A stretch of DNA of 59,892 bases from QHCE01 sp041743105 (GCA_041743105.1 JBGTNI010000112.1:1-59892), one strand, 5' to 3'. Positions 42,439-52,197 are shown, numbered from the stretch's first letter. A program made the numbers and translations. The notes: generated from the sequence alone by a model not told the origin.

Positions 42439-43704
42439 TCACCGTCCGGTTCCGGCGTAGACGTGCGCGTCGTCTGCGCCGCCGAGTTCGAAAGCGTCGT
42501 GCAAAGCCCGTACCGCAGCATCTAGCTCCGTATCTCGACACACAGCTGAGATACGGATCTCGGATGTGGAGATGATCTCGATGTTCACGCCGACTCTCGC
42601 TAAGGCCTCGCAAAATGTCGCGGTTACACCGGGATCGGCGCGCATTCCCGCCCCCACCAACGACAACTTTCCGATGTACTCGTCGTACATCAGCTTGCTG
42701 AAACCGACCTTGTCTTGGACCTGTTGCAGTGCGGCTAACGCGGCTGGACCTTCGTGGACTCCAAGCGTGAACGAAATATCGGTCAGGGCGGTCTCCGGCG
42801 CCGAGACGTTCTGCACCACCATGTCGATGTTGATGTCGGCATCGGCGATTGTGCGAAATATAACGGCGGCTTGGCCAGGGGTATCCGGCACGCCGTGCAC
42901 GGTTACCTTGGCTTCGCTGCGGTCATGCGCCACACCGACAATGATGGCCTGTTCCACTGCAAGCTCCTCGATAGATCCGGTCACCATTGTTCCCGGCTTG
43001 TTGGAGTACGACGACCTGACATGAATGGGTAACCCGTTGCGACGTGCGTACTCCACCGAGCGCAGATGCAGCACCTTGGCCCCACTTGCCGCGAGTTCCA
43101 ACATCTCCTCGTAAGTAACGTTTCGCAGCTGCCGCGCCTTGGGAACGATCCTCGGATCCGCAGTGTAAACGCCGTCCACGTCGGTGTAAATCTCGCAGAC
43201 ATCGGCCTCCAACGCGGCCGCAAGCGCCACCGCGGTCGTATCGGAGCCGCCGCGCCCCAGCGTGGTGATGTCTTTGGTGTCCTGCGCGACGCCTTGAAAT
43301 CCGGCCACGATCGCAACGGCACCTTCGTCGAGCGCCCCCCTGATCCGACCTGGTGTCACATCGATGATGCGGGCCTTGCCGTGCGAGGAGGTCGTAATCA
43401 TGCCGGCTTGCGACCCAGTGAACGAACGGGCATCGAATCCCAGCGCGTGAATGGCCATGGCCAACAATGCCATGGAGATGCGCTCACCGGCGGTGAGCAG
43501 CATATCGAGTTCACGTCCGGGCGGCATCGGCGTGACCTGACTGGCAAGCTCGGTGAGCTCATCGGTGGTGTCGCCCATGGCAGATACCACCACCACAACG
43601 TCATCGCCGTTCTTCCGTGCGATGACGACGCGTTCGGCAACTCGTTTGATGCGTTCAGCATCCGCGACGGATGAACCGCCGTACTTCTGAACTATCAACC
43701 CCAC
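42439..43704 (-). CDS. lysC: aspartate kinase
   Basis: 421 residues. MGLIVQKYGGSSVADAERIKRVA is the kinase start, TTLGRGGSDTTAVALAAAL the substrate site and YTDVDGVYTADPRIVPKA the nucleotide site. Two C-terminal ACT domains (VTVHGVPDTPGQAAVIFRTIADADINIDMVVQNVS; SLVGAGMRADPGVTATFCEALARVGVNIEIIS) give feedback control by lysine and threonine. In relatives an internal start yields a separate regulatory beta subunit. It starts with GTG 43704, divergent from the conservon kinase. Confidence 0.96.
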   Translation of the reverse strand: MGLIVQKYGGSSVADAERIKRVAERVVIARKNGDDVVVVVSAMGDTTDELTELASQVTPMPPGRELDMLLTAGERISMALLAMAIHALGFDARSFTGSQAGMITTSSHGKARIIDVTPGRIRGALDEGAVAIVAGFQGVAQDTKDITTLGRGGSDTTAVALAAALEADVCEIYTDVDGVYTADPRIVPKARQLRNVTYEEMLELAASGAKVLHLRSVEYARRNGLPIHVRSSYSNKPGTMVTGSIEELAVEQAIIVGVAHDRSEAKVTVHGVPDTPGQAAVIFRTIADADINIDMVVQNVSAPETALTDISFTLGVHEGPAALAALQQVQDKVGFSKLMYDEYIGKLSLVGAGMRADPGVTATFCEALARVGVNIEIISTSEIRISAVCRDTELDAAVRALHDAFELGGADDAHVYAGTGR

Positions 43705-43833
43705 CGTGTCGCTCCCTTACGGTTGCCTGTGATCGCCGCACCGACCAATTCCGGGTCACCAGGGCTGTGAACTGGAAGACATGCCGTAGACCTGGACGTA
43801 TCAGACATCTTTACTGCCCTAAACTTTGACGGT

Positions 43834-46800
43834 GTGACACAGTCTCACAGTACTGCCGATGCGGGTAACGGTGACAACGCCGACAGCGAACGCCGTACCG
43901 ACGACGCCCCCGAGCCTGTCGACCTAACCGAATCGGCGGCCGAATTTGAACATGAGCGTCCCGCCGAAGCGGCCGCGCGTAGGTCACATCGGCAACGACG
44001 ACTAGGTGCGCTGGCCAATCGACTGTGCCCCCGATGGCCCATTCGCGCGAAGCTACTGCTTGGTGCGCTCATTCCGGTGCTTGCGATCACGCTGCTGGGC
44101 GGAGTCGCAGTGGCGAACTTCGTCGCGAACTCCAGCTCCGCTGCCGATGCCCATCGCTTGGCGGGTCTGGACGCCCGTGCCACCCAACTTACCCAGGCGT
44201 TGCAGGCTGAGCGGGCGGCCGCGGCAACCATTCTGGCGGGAAACCTCACTACCGACGACGCCCAGTTCACCGATCGCGCCGCTGCCACCGATGCTGCGGC
44301 CAGGCGCTTTTCCGGGGCTATTGACGATGCAGATGTCGATTCCGGCCATCGGATTGCCACCGCAGCAGCAGAGGCTCAGCGCAGCGTGCGCTCGCTTACA
44401 GCGTTACGCGACGACGTTGCGCAACGTCGTATTGACAGTGGCGCGGCAATGCAGCGTTACGGGGGCATCATCGGTAGCGTCGTGGCCGTAGTGGACGCCG
44501 CCCCCGACGAGGTGCGTCAGACCGAACTTGCTGACCAACTGCGCAGTACGGCACTGTTCACCCATTACGTCGAGGCTGGGGAGCAAGAGGCCTATCTGCT
44601 GTACACCGCAATCGTCAGCGGCGGCTTCACTCCTGACAGTTATCGCAAATTTCTGGCCAGCTTGCACGAGCAGGAAACCTATCTCGCACAGTTCGGCCAA
44701 CTCGCCGACGCTGACGACCGCAAACTAGTGGAAGAGCGCCTAAGTCGAGCCCAGCTCAGCGGCGCGCTCGCCGGAGAGAACGCCGCCGTGCGCGCCGGGG
44801 AGGCAGGGGATATTGGCCTCGACGCGCAGGAGTGGCAAGGAGTAGCAGCGACCAAAACCGAACTGGCGAATGAAGTGGGTCGGCGACTGAATGCCGACGC
44901 CTCCGACGCCAGCTCCTCTGAGCGGACCAAACAGTTGCTGTACGCGGGCGGCGTGGCACTACTTGCGCTGAGCCTGATCGTGCTCAGCGTCGTCGCTGCG
45001 CTGCGCATTGCGCGATCGATGACGCGCGGACTGGGTGAGCTGCGTAGTTTAGCGCTGGAAGTGGTGCAGCGGAGGCTGCCGGAGGTCGTGGAGCAGCTTC
45101 GTGATATCGATGCCGCGCGCAGCAGCGACTCCAAGGTGGCCAAGGTCCGTGCTACCGCTACCGAGGCGATCAATCAACGGCTTAGTCGTCACCCCACTGA
45201 CGAGATCGGCGACGCGACCTACGCATTCAATCTGGTGTATCGGGAAGCGATCGACATCGCGGTGCAGCAAGCCCAGCGACGGCTGTCTGTGGCGGCAACA
45301 TTCGTGAACTTGGCTCGGCGCAGCCAACTCTTGGTGGATCGTCTCATCCGGCTGATCGACAAGCTCGAGCACAGCGAGCGAGATCCCGACCGACTGTCCG
45401 AGCTCTTCCAACTCGACCATCTCGTGACCCGAATGCGACGCAATGACGAGAACCTGTTGGTACTTGCCGGCGCCGAGGCCGGTCGTAGGTGGACCCGTAG
45501 CGCTCCGCTGCTCGATGTGCTTCGCGCGGCCACCGCCGAGATCGAGCAATACACCCGGGTGAAGATCGGTGACGTGGTCCCCGTGGCGGTGGCCGCGCAC
45601 GCGGTGAGCGATATCGTGCATTTAGTGGCCGAACTAACCGAAAACGCCACAACGTTCTCCCCACCGCGTACCGACGTGGCCGTGCAGACTCGAATCTTTC
45701 GCGGTTCCATCCTGATCGAGATACGCGATCAGGGAATTGGCATGGCCGTCGATCAGCTCGATGAGCTCAATGAGCGGCTTGCGTCACCCCACGCAGCGAA
45801 CGTGCAGTCGCGGATGATGGGTTTGCATGTGGTGGCTAAGCTCGCAGCCCGACATGGCGTTGCCGTCTCGTTGGCTGCGGCAGCTCCGCAAGGCACAATA
45901 GCCGCGATCATGTTGCCTGCTACGTTGCTCCAGGTCAGTGCCGATGCTTCCGATAGTGAGGCTGCTATCGACCCCGCAGCCTGGGCTCCCGAAACCGATC
46001 CCGTACCCGCGACCGGCACGATCCCACCGCAACGTGGGGGAGGCCAGCACGAATCGCTTCCTACGACGCCGGCACCGGGCGGCGACGATGATCAGTCCAC
46101 CGAGTTCGTGCGGCCGATGCCTTCAACCGGGGAGCCTCGCGGACACAAGCACTGGCGATTCGGCGAACCCACCGAAAAAGACAGCGTCGCCGACGTTACC
46201 CTGGCGATCTTCGAATCGATGGAATCTGAGTGGTTCCGCGAAGTTCCGGCCGAGAGCGAACCGGCGCCCACGCTAGAGCCCACTAACGCCGAGCCGGATA
46301 CCGGCGGCGCGGCGGCGGATGAATCCGACCAGCAGACCGAGATTGCTCTACCAAGCAAGCGCACTCGTGCTACCGCTGCCAAACGCAAAACCAAGCGCGC
46401 AAACAGGGCAGAGTCCGGCAAGGCCGCCGAATCCGAAGACTTTACGGCGTCGGATGCGGAGAAACCCGCGCGTTCACGACCGCGAGCAGAGCAAACCTCG
46501 GTGCCCATCCGGGCGCGGTTCCCCATGCCAGCTGCACAGACTTGGGCAGCCGGCACGGCATCGGTGCGCCCAGAGTGGCGCTCTGCCGCCGATGCGGGCT
46601 GGCAGCGCGCCGCCGCCGTCACTCCCCACACTGGTGGGACGACCGAGGCAGGCCTGCCGAAGCGGATACCGATGACCAATTACATCCCGGGCGGCGTAAG
46701 CACCTCTGCTCAGGTTGCTGCCGTGGTGGCGCCGCTCCGTCGATCGCCGGAGGCCATCGGTGCGGGGCTGTCCAGCTATCGCAGTGGAGTGGAACATGGC

Positions 46801-46857
46801 CGACGAGCTGGCAGAGCAGATAATTCAGCGCCCAGTACCGATGAATCGAAGGAGTAG
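43834..46857 (+). CDS. conservon sensor histidine-kinase-like protein (CvnA type)
   Basis: A 1007-residue membrane protein heading a conservon. A helix at about 72-97 (LLLGALIPVLAITLLGGVAVANF) is followed by an extracellular nitrate-sensor-like helical domain (about 98-365), helix 2 near 368-390, HAMP, then an ATPase domain (N-box ELTENATTFSPP near 600, G1 R-D-Q-G-I-G-M near 630). The long Pro/Glu/Ala-rich tail (about 690-1007) is disordered. TAAACT 9 nt before GTG 43834 suggests a leaderless transcript. It is known as the scaffold for the following three proteins in Streptomyces. Confidence 0.9.
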   Translation: MTQSHSTADAGNGDNADSERRTDDAPEPVDLTESAAEFEHERPAEAAARRSHRQRRLGALANRLCPRWPIRAKLLLGALIPVLAITLLGGVAVANFVANSSSAADAHRLAGLDARATQLTQALQAERAAAATILAGNLTTDDAQFTDRAAATDAAARRFSGAIDDADVDSGHRIATAAAEAQRSVRSLTALRDDVAQRRIDSGAAMQRYGGIIGSVVAVVDAAPDEVRQTELADQLRSTALFTHYVEAGEQEAYLLYTAIVSGGFTPDSYRKFLASLHEQETYLAQFGQLADADDRKLVEERLSRAQLSGALAGENAAVRAGEAGDIGLDAQEWQGVAATKTELANEVGRRLNADASDASSSERTKQLLYAGGVALLALSLIVLSVVAALRIARSMTRGLGELRSLALEVVQRRLPEVVEQLRDIDAARSSDSKVAKVRATATEAINQRLSRHPTDEIGDATYAFNLVYREAIDIAVQQAQRRLSVAATFVNLARRSQLLVDRLIRLIDKLEHSERDPDRLSELFQLDHLVTRMRRNDENLLVLAGAEAGRRWTRSAPLLDVLRAATAEIEQYTRVKIGDVVPVAVAAHAVSDIVHLVAELTENATTFSPPRTDVAVQTRIFRGSILIEIRDQGIGMAVDQLDELNERLASPHAANVQSRMMGLHVVAKLAARHGVAVSLAAAAPQGTIAAIMLPATLLQVSADASDSEAAIDPAAWAPETDPVPATGTIPPQRGGGQHESLPTTPAPGGDDDQSTEFVRPMPSTGEPRGHKHWRFGEPTEKDSVADVTLAIFESMESEWFREVPAESEPAPTLEPTNAEPDTGGAAADESDQQTEIALPSKRTRATAAKRKTKRANRAESGKAAESEDFTASDAEKPARSRPRAEQTSVPIRARFPMPAAQTWAAGTASVRPEWRSAADAGWQRAAAVTPHTGGTTEAGLPKRIPMTNYIPGGVSTSAQVAAVVAPLRRSPEAIGAGLSSYRSGVEHGRRAGRADNSAPSTDESKE

Positions 46858-46859
46858 AA

Positions 46860-47300
46860 GTGACGTCTCCGCATACTGGATCGCCCCCGGACGGTAATGG
46901 CTCCGACGTCAGCTGGCTGATCGAGAACTTCGTTCAGCAAGTTCCCGGCATCGCGCACTCGGTCGTGGTGTCGGCAGACGGCCTATTGATGGCCTTGTCG
47001 GCCGCGCTGCCACGTGATCGAGCGGATCAACTTGCCGCTATAGCGGCAGGAGTGGCGAGTCTCACTCATGGCGCCGCGAGCATCTTTGAAGGCGGCAGGG
47101 TAAGCCAAACCGTGGTCGAAATGGAGAGCGGGTTTTTGATCGTTATGGCGATTGGCGGCGGATCTTGCCTGGCAGTGCTAGCGTCACAAAGTTGTGACAT
47201 CGGCCAAGTCGGCTACGAGATGGCACTATTGGTCGAGCGGGTCGGCGCGGTCCTCACGCCCGCGCTCCGCTCAGAGACCAGTGCCCCCGTGCGCTGGTGA
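46860..47300 (+). CDS. roadblock/LC7 protein (CvnB type)
   Basis: 146 residues: DVSWLIENFVQQVPGIAHSVVVSADGLLMALSAALPRDRADQLAAIAAGVASLTHGAA is a standard roadblock/LC7 fold, and FLIVMAIGGGSCLAVLAS the second half. In conservons this protein acts with the GTPase, probably as activator. GTG 46860 starts 2 nt after the kinase stop. Confidence 0.93.
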   Translation: MTSPHTGSPPDGNGSDVSWLIENFVQQVPGIAHSVVVSADGLLMALSAALPRDRADQLAAIAAGVASLTHGAASIFEGGRVSQTVVEMESGFLIVMAIGGGSCLAVLASQSCDIGQVGYEMALLVERVGAVLTPALRSETSAPVRW

Positions 47301-47333
47301 CGCCCCCGTAATGACCCGAGCGAGGACCCCCAC

Positions 47334-47684
47334 GTGATAGAGCCCACGCCGCAGCAGCTCGTCCGACCGTATGCGCTCACCTCTGGCCGTACGCATGCCG
47401 GAGGCACGCTGGACCCCGAGTCTTTGATCAGCACCACCAGTCGCGGCAGCTGGGATGTCATCGGAGGCGATCCGCATTGGCAGCAGATCGCCCAGCTGTG
47501 CACACAGGTGCAATCCCTGAAAGAAGTCGCAATGAACTTAGAGCTTCCGCTGGGGGTAGCTCGAGTCCTGATCGATGACATGAGCGAGGCGGGTCTGTTG
47601 ACTGTGCACGCGCCCGGCGACATCGACACCGAGATCGATACCTACCTGTTGGAAAGAGTGCTCAGTGGACTCCGCAAGCTCTAG
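47334..47684 (+). CDS. DUF742 protein (CvnC type)
   Basis: 116 residues. LVRPYALTSGRTHAGGTLDPESLI is the start, followed by a winged-helix-like core (QIAQLCTQVQSLKEVAMNLELPLGVARVLIDDMSEAGLLTVHA). DUF742 proteins accompany roadblock and GTPase genes throughout actinomycetes. The only in-frame start is GTG 47334, with GAGGA 7 nt upstream. It overlaps the GTPase start by 20 nt. Confidence 0.92.
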   Translation: MIEPTPQQLVRPYALTSGRTHAGGTLDPESLISTTSRGSWDVIGGDPHWQQIAQLCTQVQSLKEVAMNLELPLGVARVLIDDMSEAGLLTVHAPGDIDTEIDTYLLERVLSGLRKL

Positions 47685-48264
47685 AGTGGCCTCGGACGCC
47701 CAGTCGGCCAAGATCGTGATCGCCGGCGGTTTCGGCGTCGGCAAGACCACAATGGTGGGCGCCGTTTCTGAAATCCAGCCGCTGACCACCGAAGGCGCGA
47801 TGACCTCGGTTGCCAGTACGGTGGACGCCGCAGATGCCACGCCGAACAAGCAGACGACGACAGTGGCACTGGATTTTGGCCGCATCACGCTCGATTCTGA
47901 CGTTGTGCTGTACCTTTTCGGCACTCCCGGTCAGGCGAGGTTCTGGTTCATGTGGGACGAGCTCGCCCACGGTGCGCTGGGTGGAATCGTGCTCACCGAT
48001 AGCAGCCGGCTAGCCGACTGCTTCGCCGCGATCGACTTCTTCGAGGAGCAAAACTTGCCGTACGTGGTGGCGATGAACTGCTTCGGCGGGGTGCAATCTC
48101 ACAGCATCGAAGATGTGCGCGCGGCGCTTACGATCCGCGCTGACATTCCAGTGCTCGCCTGCGACGTGCGGGATCGCGATTCGGTGAAAGCCGTGCTGAT
48201 CGCCCTGGTGGAGTACTTACTCCGGCTCCGCAGTACTACTCCCATTGCAGCGCAGAGCACGTAG
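47665..48264 (+). CDS. conservon GTPase (CvnD type)
   Basis: A 199-residue Ras-like GTPase: P-loop GGFGVGKTTMVGAVSEI, D-F-G-R-I (switch I vicinity), LFGTPGQARFWFMWDEL (DxxG equivalent T-P-G-Q), and ACDVRDRDSVK near the end. The guanine base motif N-K-x-D appears as M-N-C-F, as in other CvnD proteins. It completes the four-gene module. No P450 (CvnE) gene follows here. GTG 47665 overlaps the DUF742 gene. Confidence 0.93.
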   Translation: MDSASSRVASDAQSAKIVIAGGFGVGKTTMVGAVSEIQPLTTEGAMTSVASTVDAADATPNKQTTTVALDFGRITLDSDVVLYLFGTPGQARFWFMWDELAHGALGGIVLTDSSRLADCFAAIDFFEEQNLPYVVAMNCFGGVQSHSIEDVRAALTIRADIPVLACDVRDRDSVKAVLIALVEYLLRLRSTTPIAAQST

Positions 48265-48291
48265 ACCGAACGCCTACTGGGCCGTGTGTTG

Positions 48292-48316
48292 TTGACTTAG
48301 TAACGATCTGCTCCGT
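48292..48316 (+). repeat. TTAGTAAC repeat, copy 1
   Basis: The 25-bp segment beginning TGACTTAGTAACGATC is repeated with a few mismatches at 50173-50197. It lies between the conservon GTPase stop and the SDR stop, where no terminator is visible. Confidence 0.6.
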
Positions 48317-48323
48317 AGGAGGG

Positions 48324-49166
48324 TTAGTAAGCCTTGGCGCGCCGATTCGCTGCCAGGCGCAACACACTCTGCGGCAAGTGCCGAATCAGTGCCCCTACGA
48401 GCTGGTAGCGCAACGACGGAACTACTACGGCCCGGCGGGCGCGAAACCGTCGCTTGCCGGACGCGGGCGCTTTACCGCACAACCTGTCTACTCCGATTGC
48501 CGCGAGCCCCTCTCTGGCAACACGGTCGGCGCTAAGCCACCACGGGCTGCCCGGGGAACCACCTGGCAGCCCGGACCGGGCGTGGAACTGCGTGCGTATA
48601 AACCCCGGGCAGAGCGCGACGACGGCGACGCCTTGACAAGTCAGCGCGGCGTGCAGTGATTCACTGAAGTTGGTGACCCAAGCTTTGCTCGCAGAGTATG
48701 TCGACCCCGCCGAGACGGCGCCGAAACCAGCCACAGACGAGATATTGAGCACCGCGCCACCGCCACGGGCGATCATCGTGGGCAATACCGCATGGGTCAG
48801 TCGCAGTACGGCGGTGACATTGAGGTCGAGCATCTGCTGCTCGTCGGCGATCGGTCCGCGGTGAAATCGGGCCTTCAGGCCGATGCCGGCGTTGTTGATC
48901 AGCAGGTCGATCGGGGTGTCGTCACGAGCGAGGCGCTGTTCGACCTGGGCGCACTGTGCCGCATCGGCCAGGTCCGCTGGTAGCACCTCGACCTCGACAC
49001 CGTGCTGTGTGCGCAGCTGGTCGGCAAGGCCTTGCAGTCGCTGCTCATCGCGGGCGACAAGGATCAGATCAAAGCCGTGGATAGCTAGCTGCCGGGCGAA
49101 TTGCTCTCCCAACCCGCCGCTCGCTCCGGTGACCAGGGCGGCGAGTGGAGCCGCGGCGGCAGGCAT
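48324..49166 (-). CDS. short-chain dehydrogenase
   Basis: A 280-residue SDR. LAALVTGASGGLGEQFARQLA is the cofactor site, LINNAGIGL the structural N-N-A-G, S-S-V-A-G-F plus STYSASKAWV the catalytic Ser and Y-x-x-x-K. CPGFIRTQFH follows. The C-terminus ends in a basic helix (HLPQSVLRLAANRRAKAY), typical of the DltE-like group acting on lipids or sterols. ATG 49166 fits the family start; the longer frame runs into the coaX promoter region. Substrate unknown. Confidence 0.9.
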   Translation of the reverse strand: MPAAAAPLAALVTGASGGLGEQFARQLAIHGFDLILVARDEQRLQGLADQLRTQHGVEVEVLPADLADAAQCAQVEQRLARDDTPIDLLINNAGIGLKARFHRGPIADEQQMLDLNVTAVLRLTHAVLPTMIARGGGAVLNISSVAGFGAVSAGSTYSASKAWVTNFSESLHAALTCQGVAVVALCPGFIRTQFHARSGLPGGSPGSPWWLSADRVAREGLAAIGVDRLCGKAPASGKRRFRARRAVVVPSLRYQLVGALIRHLPQSVLRLAANRRAKAY

Positions 49167-49325
49167 CGGCTCATGATAGCGGTGTGCCCCAGACTGTAGC
49201 TCCACCGCAATCTCGACGAGGGCAAGAGCCCTTCTCCGCTTTGCTACGCAAGGCCAGACTGCTCCAACCAACTTTGTCGCCTCACTACGAACGACCTATT
49301 GCTGGACGCTCTAGTCTCTAAAGCC

Positions 49326-50090
49326 ATGCTGCTAGCCATCGACGTCGGAAACACTCAGACGGTCCTCGCCACGTTCGACGGCGATCGGCTCACGCACTCC
49401 TGGCGGGTGCGTACCAATCAACACACCACCGCCGACGAACTTGCGTTGCTGTATCGGGGACTGCTGGCGGTCGATGGTGTGAAGCTGACCGGCATCGCTG
49501 CTTGCTCGACGGTGCCAGCGCTGGCGAGAGAGCTTCGGGTCATGTTTGCTCGCTACCACCACGGCCTGGCCACTGTCCTCGTGGAGCCAGGCGTCAAGAC
49601 TGGCGTGCGTCTGGCCGTGGATAACCCCAAAGAGGTTGGCACCGACCGGGTGATGAACAGCCTCGCCGCATACGAGCTCTACGGTGGTCCTGCGATCGTG
49701 GTCGATTTCGGCACGTCCACCAACTTCGACGTCATCGGCGCCGAGGGTGAGTTCCTAGGCGGCGCACTCGCCGCCGGAATCGAGACCTCGGTAGAAGCGT
49801 TGGCCAGTCGCGCCGCCGCGCTGCACAAGGTGGAGCTGGTGAAGCCAGAGTCGGTGATCGGCAAGAACACGGTGAGTTCCATGCAGTCGGGCACCATCTA
49901 CGGCTTCGCCGGGCAGGTCGACGGAATCGTACGCCGCATCGACGCCGAGATCGGCCCGGTGCGCGCCGTTGTTGCTACCGGTGGCCTGGCTTCACTGGTG
50001 GCCGATGAGACCAGCGTCATAACCCACCGCGAGCCCAACCTAACGCTGATCGGACTCCGTTATGTCTTTGCGCGCCACTGTGCCTCCTAG
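49326..50090 (+). CDS. coaX: type III pantothenate kinase
   Basis: A 254-residue acetate/sugar kinase-fold enzyme, first step of CoA synthesis. MLLAIDVGNTQTVLATFDGD is the phosphate-1 motif, KEVGTDRVMNSLAAYELYGGPAIVVDFGTSTNFDVI the pantothenate and catalytic region, and VVATGGLASLVA the adenosine motif. Type III enzymes are not inhibited by CoA. ATG 49326 matches the canonical start. The usual neighbour order coaX-lysS-lsr2-clpC is preserved. Confidence 0.96.
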   Translation: MLLAIDVGNTQTVLATFDGDRLTHSWRVRTNQHTTADELALLYRGLLAVDGVKLTGIAACSTVPALARELRVMFARYHHGLATVLVEPGVKTGVRLAVDNPKEVGTDRVMNSLAAYELYGGPAIVVDFGTSTNFDVIGAEGEFLGGALAAGIETSVEALASRAAALHKVELVKPESVIGKNTVSSMQSGTIYGFAGQVDGIVRRIDAEIGPVRAVVATGGLASLVADETSVITHREPNLTLIGLRYVFARHCAS

Positions 50091-50114
50091 CGGCCTCCTA
50101 GCACTGAGCAGGGG

Positions 50115-50197
50115 ATTGCTAAGTCAGCGGGAGAGGCAGCTCATTTCCACTGCAAATTAGCTAATTACGGGCTGACTTAGTAACAATCGGCTCAGTA
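50115..50197. repeat. inverted and direct TTAGTAAC repeats before lysS
   Basis: ATTGCTAAGTCAGC (50115-50128) is nearly the reverse complement of GCTGACTTAGTAAC (50171-50184). The latter begins the second copy of the 25-bp repeat seen at 48292. The folded form could act as a terminator for coaX or as a regulatory site for lysS. Confidence 0.6.
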
Positions 50198-50238
50198 GTA
50201 ACGCGGCCCGACAAAGCGCGCACCAGTAGTCTGTGCCA

Positions 50239-51795
50239 ATGAGTACGCCTCCCCGCATGTCAGTTGACGCGGACAGTTCACCAAACACTGCTGCCGAATA
50301 CGATGACCTTCCGGAGCAGATGCGGATACGGAGGGATAAGCGCAGCCAGCTACTTGCCGACGGTACCGATCCCTACCCGGTCAGTGTGGCGCGCACGATG
50401 TCGCTGCGTGAGCTACGCGAGAAGTTTGCCTATCTTGCCACTGACACTGCTTCAGGGCAGAAGGTCTCCGTCGCGGGTCGGGTCATTTTGCTGCGTAACG
50501 GCGGGAAGCTGTGTTTTGCCACCGTCCAAGAAGGTGATGGCGGCACGGTGCAGTTCATGATCAGTTTGGCTGCCGTCAAGGAGCAAGCGCTGGCACAGTG
50601 GAAAACGCAGGTTGATATTGGCGACTTCGTCGGCGTGACCGGCGAGGTGATCTCCTCTAAACGAGGTGAGCTTTCGGTGCTGGCCGATGAATGGGTGATG
50701 GTGTCGAAGGCGCTTCGGCCGCTGCCGGTGCCGCATAAGCCGATGTCAGAAGAATCACGGGTTCGGCAACGGTACTTGGATTTGATCATGCGGCCGGCGG
50801 CACGCGATACCGTGCGAGTCCGCTCCAGCACCTTGCGGAGTATCCGGGCCTTTTTCCACGAACACGATTTTGTCGAAGTGGAGACGCCGATGCTCCAAGT
50901 TCTCCATGGAGGTGCCACGGCTCGTCCATTCGTCACCCACATTAACGCCTACGACATTGACCTATACCTGCGTATCGCACCTGAGCTGTATCTCAAACGG
51001 TGCGTGGTGGGTGGGATTGAGCGGGTTTTTGAGGTGAACCGCAATTTCCGAAACGAAGGCGCGGATTCCTCGCATAGCCCCGAGTTCGCGATGTTGGAAT
51101 GCTATGAGGCCTATGGCGACTACGACACCATGGCCACGCTGACCCGCGAACTTATCCAGCACGTGGCCCAGGCGGTAACGGGTTCGCAGGTGGTGCGCCA
51201 CCCCGACGGCTCCGAACATGACCTATCCGGCCAGTGGCGCAGCATCACCCTGTTCGACGCCCTCTCGAATTCACTCGGCGAACAGGTCGACGCGAGCACC
51301 CCGCGTTATCGGCTGGCCGCTTATGCCGAAAAGCACCGCCTAGACGTCAATCCCGCGTGGGGGCCCGGCAAGCTTGCCGAAGAGATATTCGAGGAATTGG
51401 TCGTCCCCGGCCTGCAACAACCGACGTTTGTGCGAGACTACCCCGCCGAGACCGCGCCGCTTACTCGCGATCATCGCGAGGAAGCGGGCTTGGCCGAAAA
51501 ATGGGATCTGTACGTGCAGGGATTTGAGTTGGCCACTGCCTATTCCGAACTTGTCGATCCGATCATTCAGCGCGAGCGCCTGATTGCGCAGTCCCGTCTT
51601 TCCGCGATGGGCGATGACGAGGCGATGCGGCTTGATGAGGATTTTTTGCGCGCTATGGAGCACGGTATGCCTCCAACGGGTGGCATGGGAATGGGAATCG
51701 ACCGGTTGCTGATGGCCCTAACCGGCCTGGGTATCCGCGAAACTATCCTCTTTCCGCTTGTAAGGCCGCGCGGTAAAACATATGTCCCGGAGTAA
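50239..51795 (+). CDS. lysS: lysyl-tRNA synthetase, class II
   Basis: A 518-residue enzyme. The anticodon-binding OB fold occupies about 60-170 (VSVAGRVILLRNGGKLCFATVQEGDG). Class II motif 1 region precedes VETPMLQVLHGGATARPF, motif 2 is ERVFEVNRNFRNEGADSSHSPEF, and motif 3 GMGMGIDRLLMAL. ATG 50239 is preferred to a GTG 6 nt upstream. lsr2 follows 69 nt on. Confidence 0.96.
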   Translation: MSTPPRMSVDADSSPNTAAEYDDLPEQMRIRRDKRSQLLADGTDPYPVSVARTMSLRELREKFAYLATDTASGQKVSVAGRVILLRNGGKLCFATVQEGDGGTVQFMISLAAVKEQALAQWKTQVDIGDFVGVTGEVISSKRGELSVLADEWVMVSKALRPLPVPHKPMSEESRVRQRYLDLIMRPAARDTVRVRSSTLRSIRAFFHEHDFVEVETPMLQVLHGGATARPFVTHINAYDIDLYLRIAPELYLKRCVVGGIERVFEVNRNFRNEGADSSHSPEFAMLECYEAYGDYDTMATLTRELIQHVAQAVTGSQVVRHPDGSEHDLSGQWRSITLFDALSNSLGEQVDASTPRYRLAAYAEKHRLDVNPAWGPGKLAEEIFEELVVPGLQQPTFVRDYPAETAPLTRDHREEAGLAEKWDLYVQGFELATAYSELVDPIIQRERLIAQSRLSAMGDDEAMRLDEDFLRAMEHGMPPTGGMGMGIDRLLMALTGLGIRETILFPLVRPRGKTYVPE

Positions 51796-51864
51796 GTCAC
51801 AAGCCTGGTTAGGGTTTATAGTGTCGCAACAAGAACTTTGTCGATAACTCAGCAGGAGGAAAAC

Positions 51865-52197
51865 GTGGCAAGGGTTGAGAAGGTTATTTTGGTTGATGAT
51901 CTCGATGGCGGACCTGCCGAAGAGACTGTTTCGTTCGGCATTGGCGGTGCCTCGTACGAGATCGACCTTTCTAAGCAAAATGCCGCCAAGCTGCGAGATA
52001 TGTTCTCTGACTACGTAGCTAAGGCTCGCAGAATCGGTCGCAAGACTCGTACCCGTCGTAGCGGCGGCACCGTTTCAGTGGACCGCGAGCAAAATCAGGC
52101 CATCCGGGATTGGGCTAAGAAACGCGGTCTGGCCGTAAGCGACCGAGGCCGTATCTCCGCGGAGATCACTGAGGCATATAACACCGCGCATCGTTAA
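51865..52197 (+). CDS. lsr2: Lsr2 nucleoid-associated protein
   Basis: 110 residues. The N-terminal dimerisation domain is MARVEKVILVDDLDGGPAEE and on, and the C-terminal AT-hook-like DNA-binding domain carries R-G-R in SDRGRISAEITEAY. It silences A/T-rich, often foreign DNA, so the A/T-rich blocks in this window (13-14 kb, 32.7 kb, 56-59 kb) are natural targets. AGGAGG fixes GTG 51865. Confidence 0.97.
   Translation: MARVEKVILVDDLDGGPAEETVSFGIGGASYEIDLSKQNAAKLRDMFSDYVAKARRIGRKTRTRRSGGTVSVDREQNQAIRDWAKKRGLAVSDRGRISAEITEAYNTAHR

Noticed and set aside
42093..42575. Long Ser/Thr/Ala-rich frames antisense to asd and lysC
   Set aside because: Shadow frames produced by codon bias in well-identified genes on the other strand.
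49167..49271. Longer N-terminus for the SDR before coaX
   Set aside because: The residues do not resemble an SDR N-terminus and cover the coaX upstream region; ATG 49166 starts right at the Rossmann strand.
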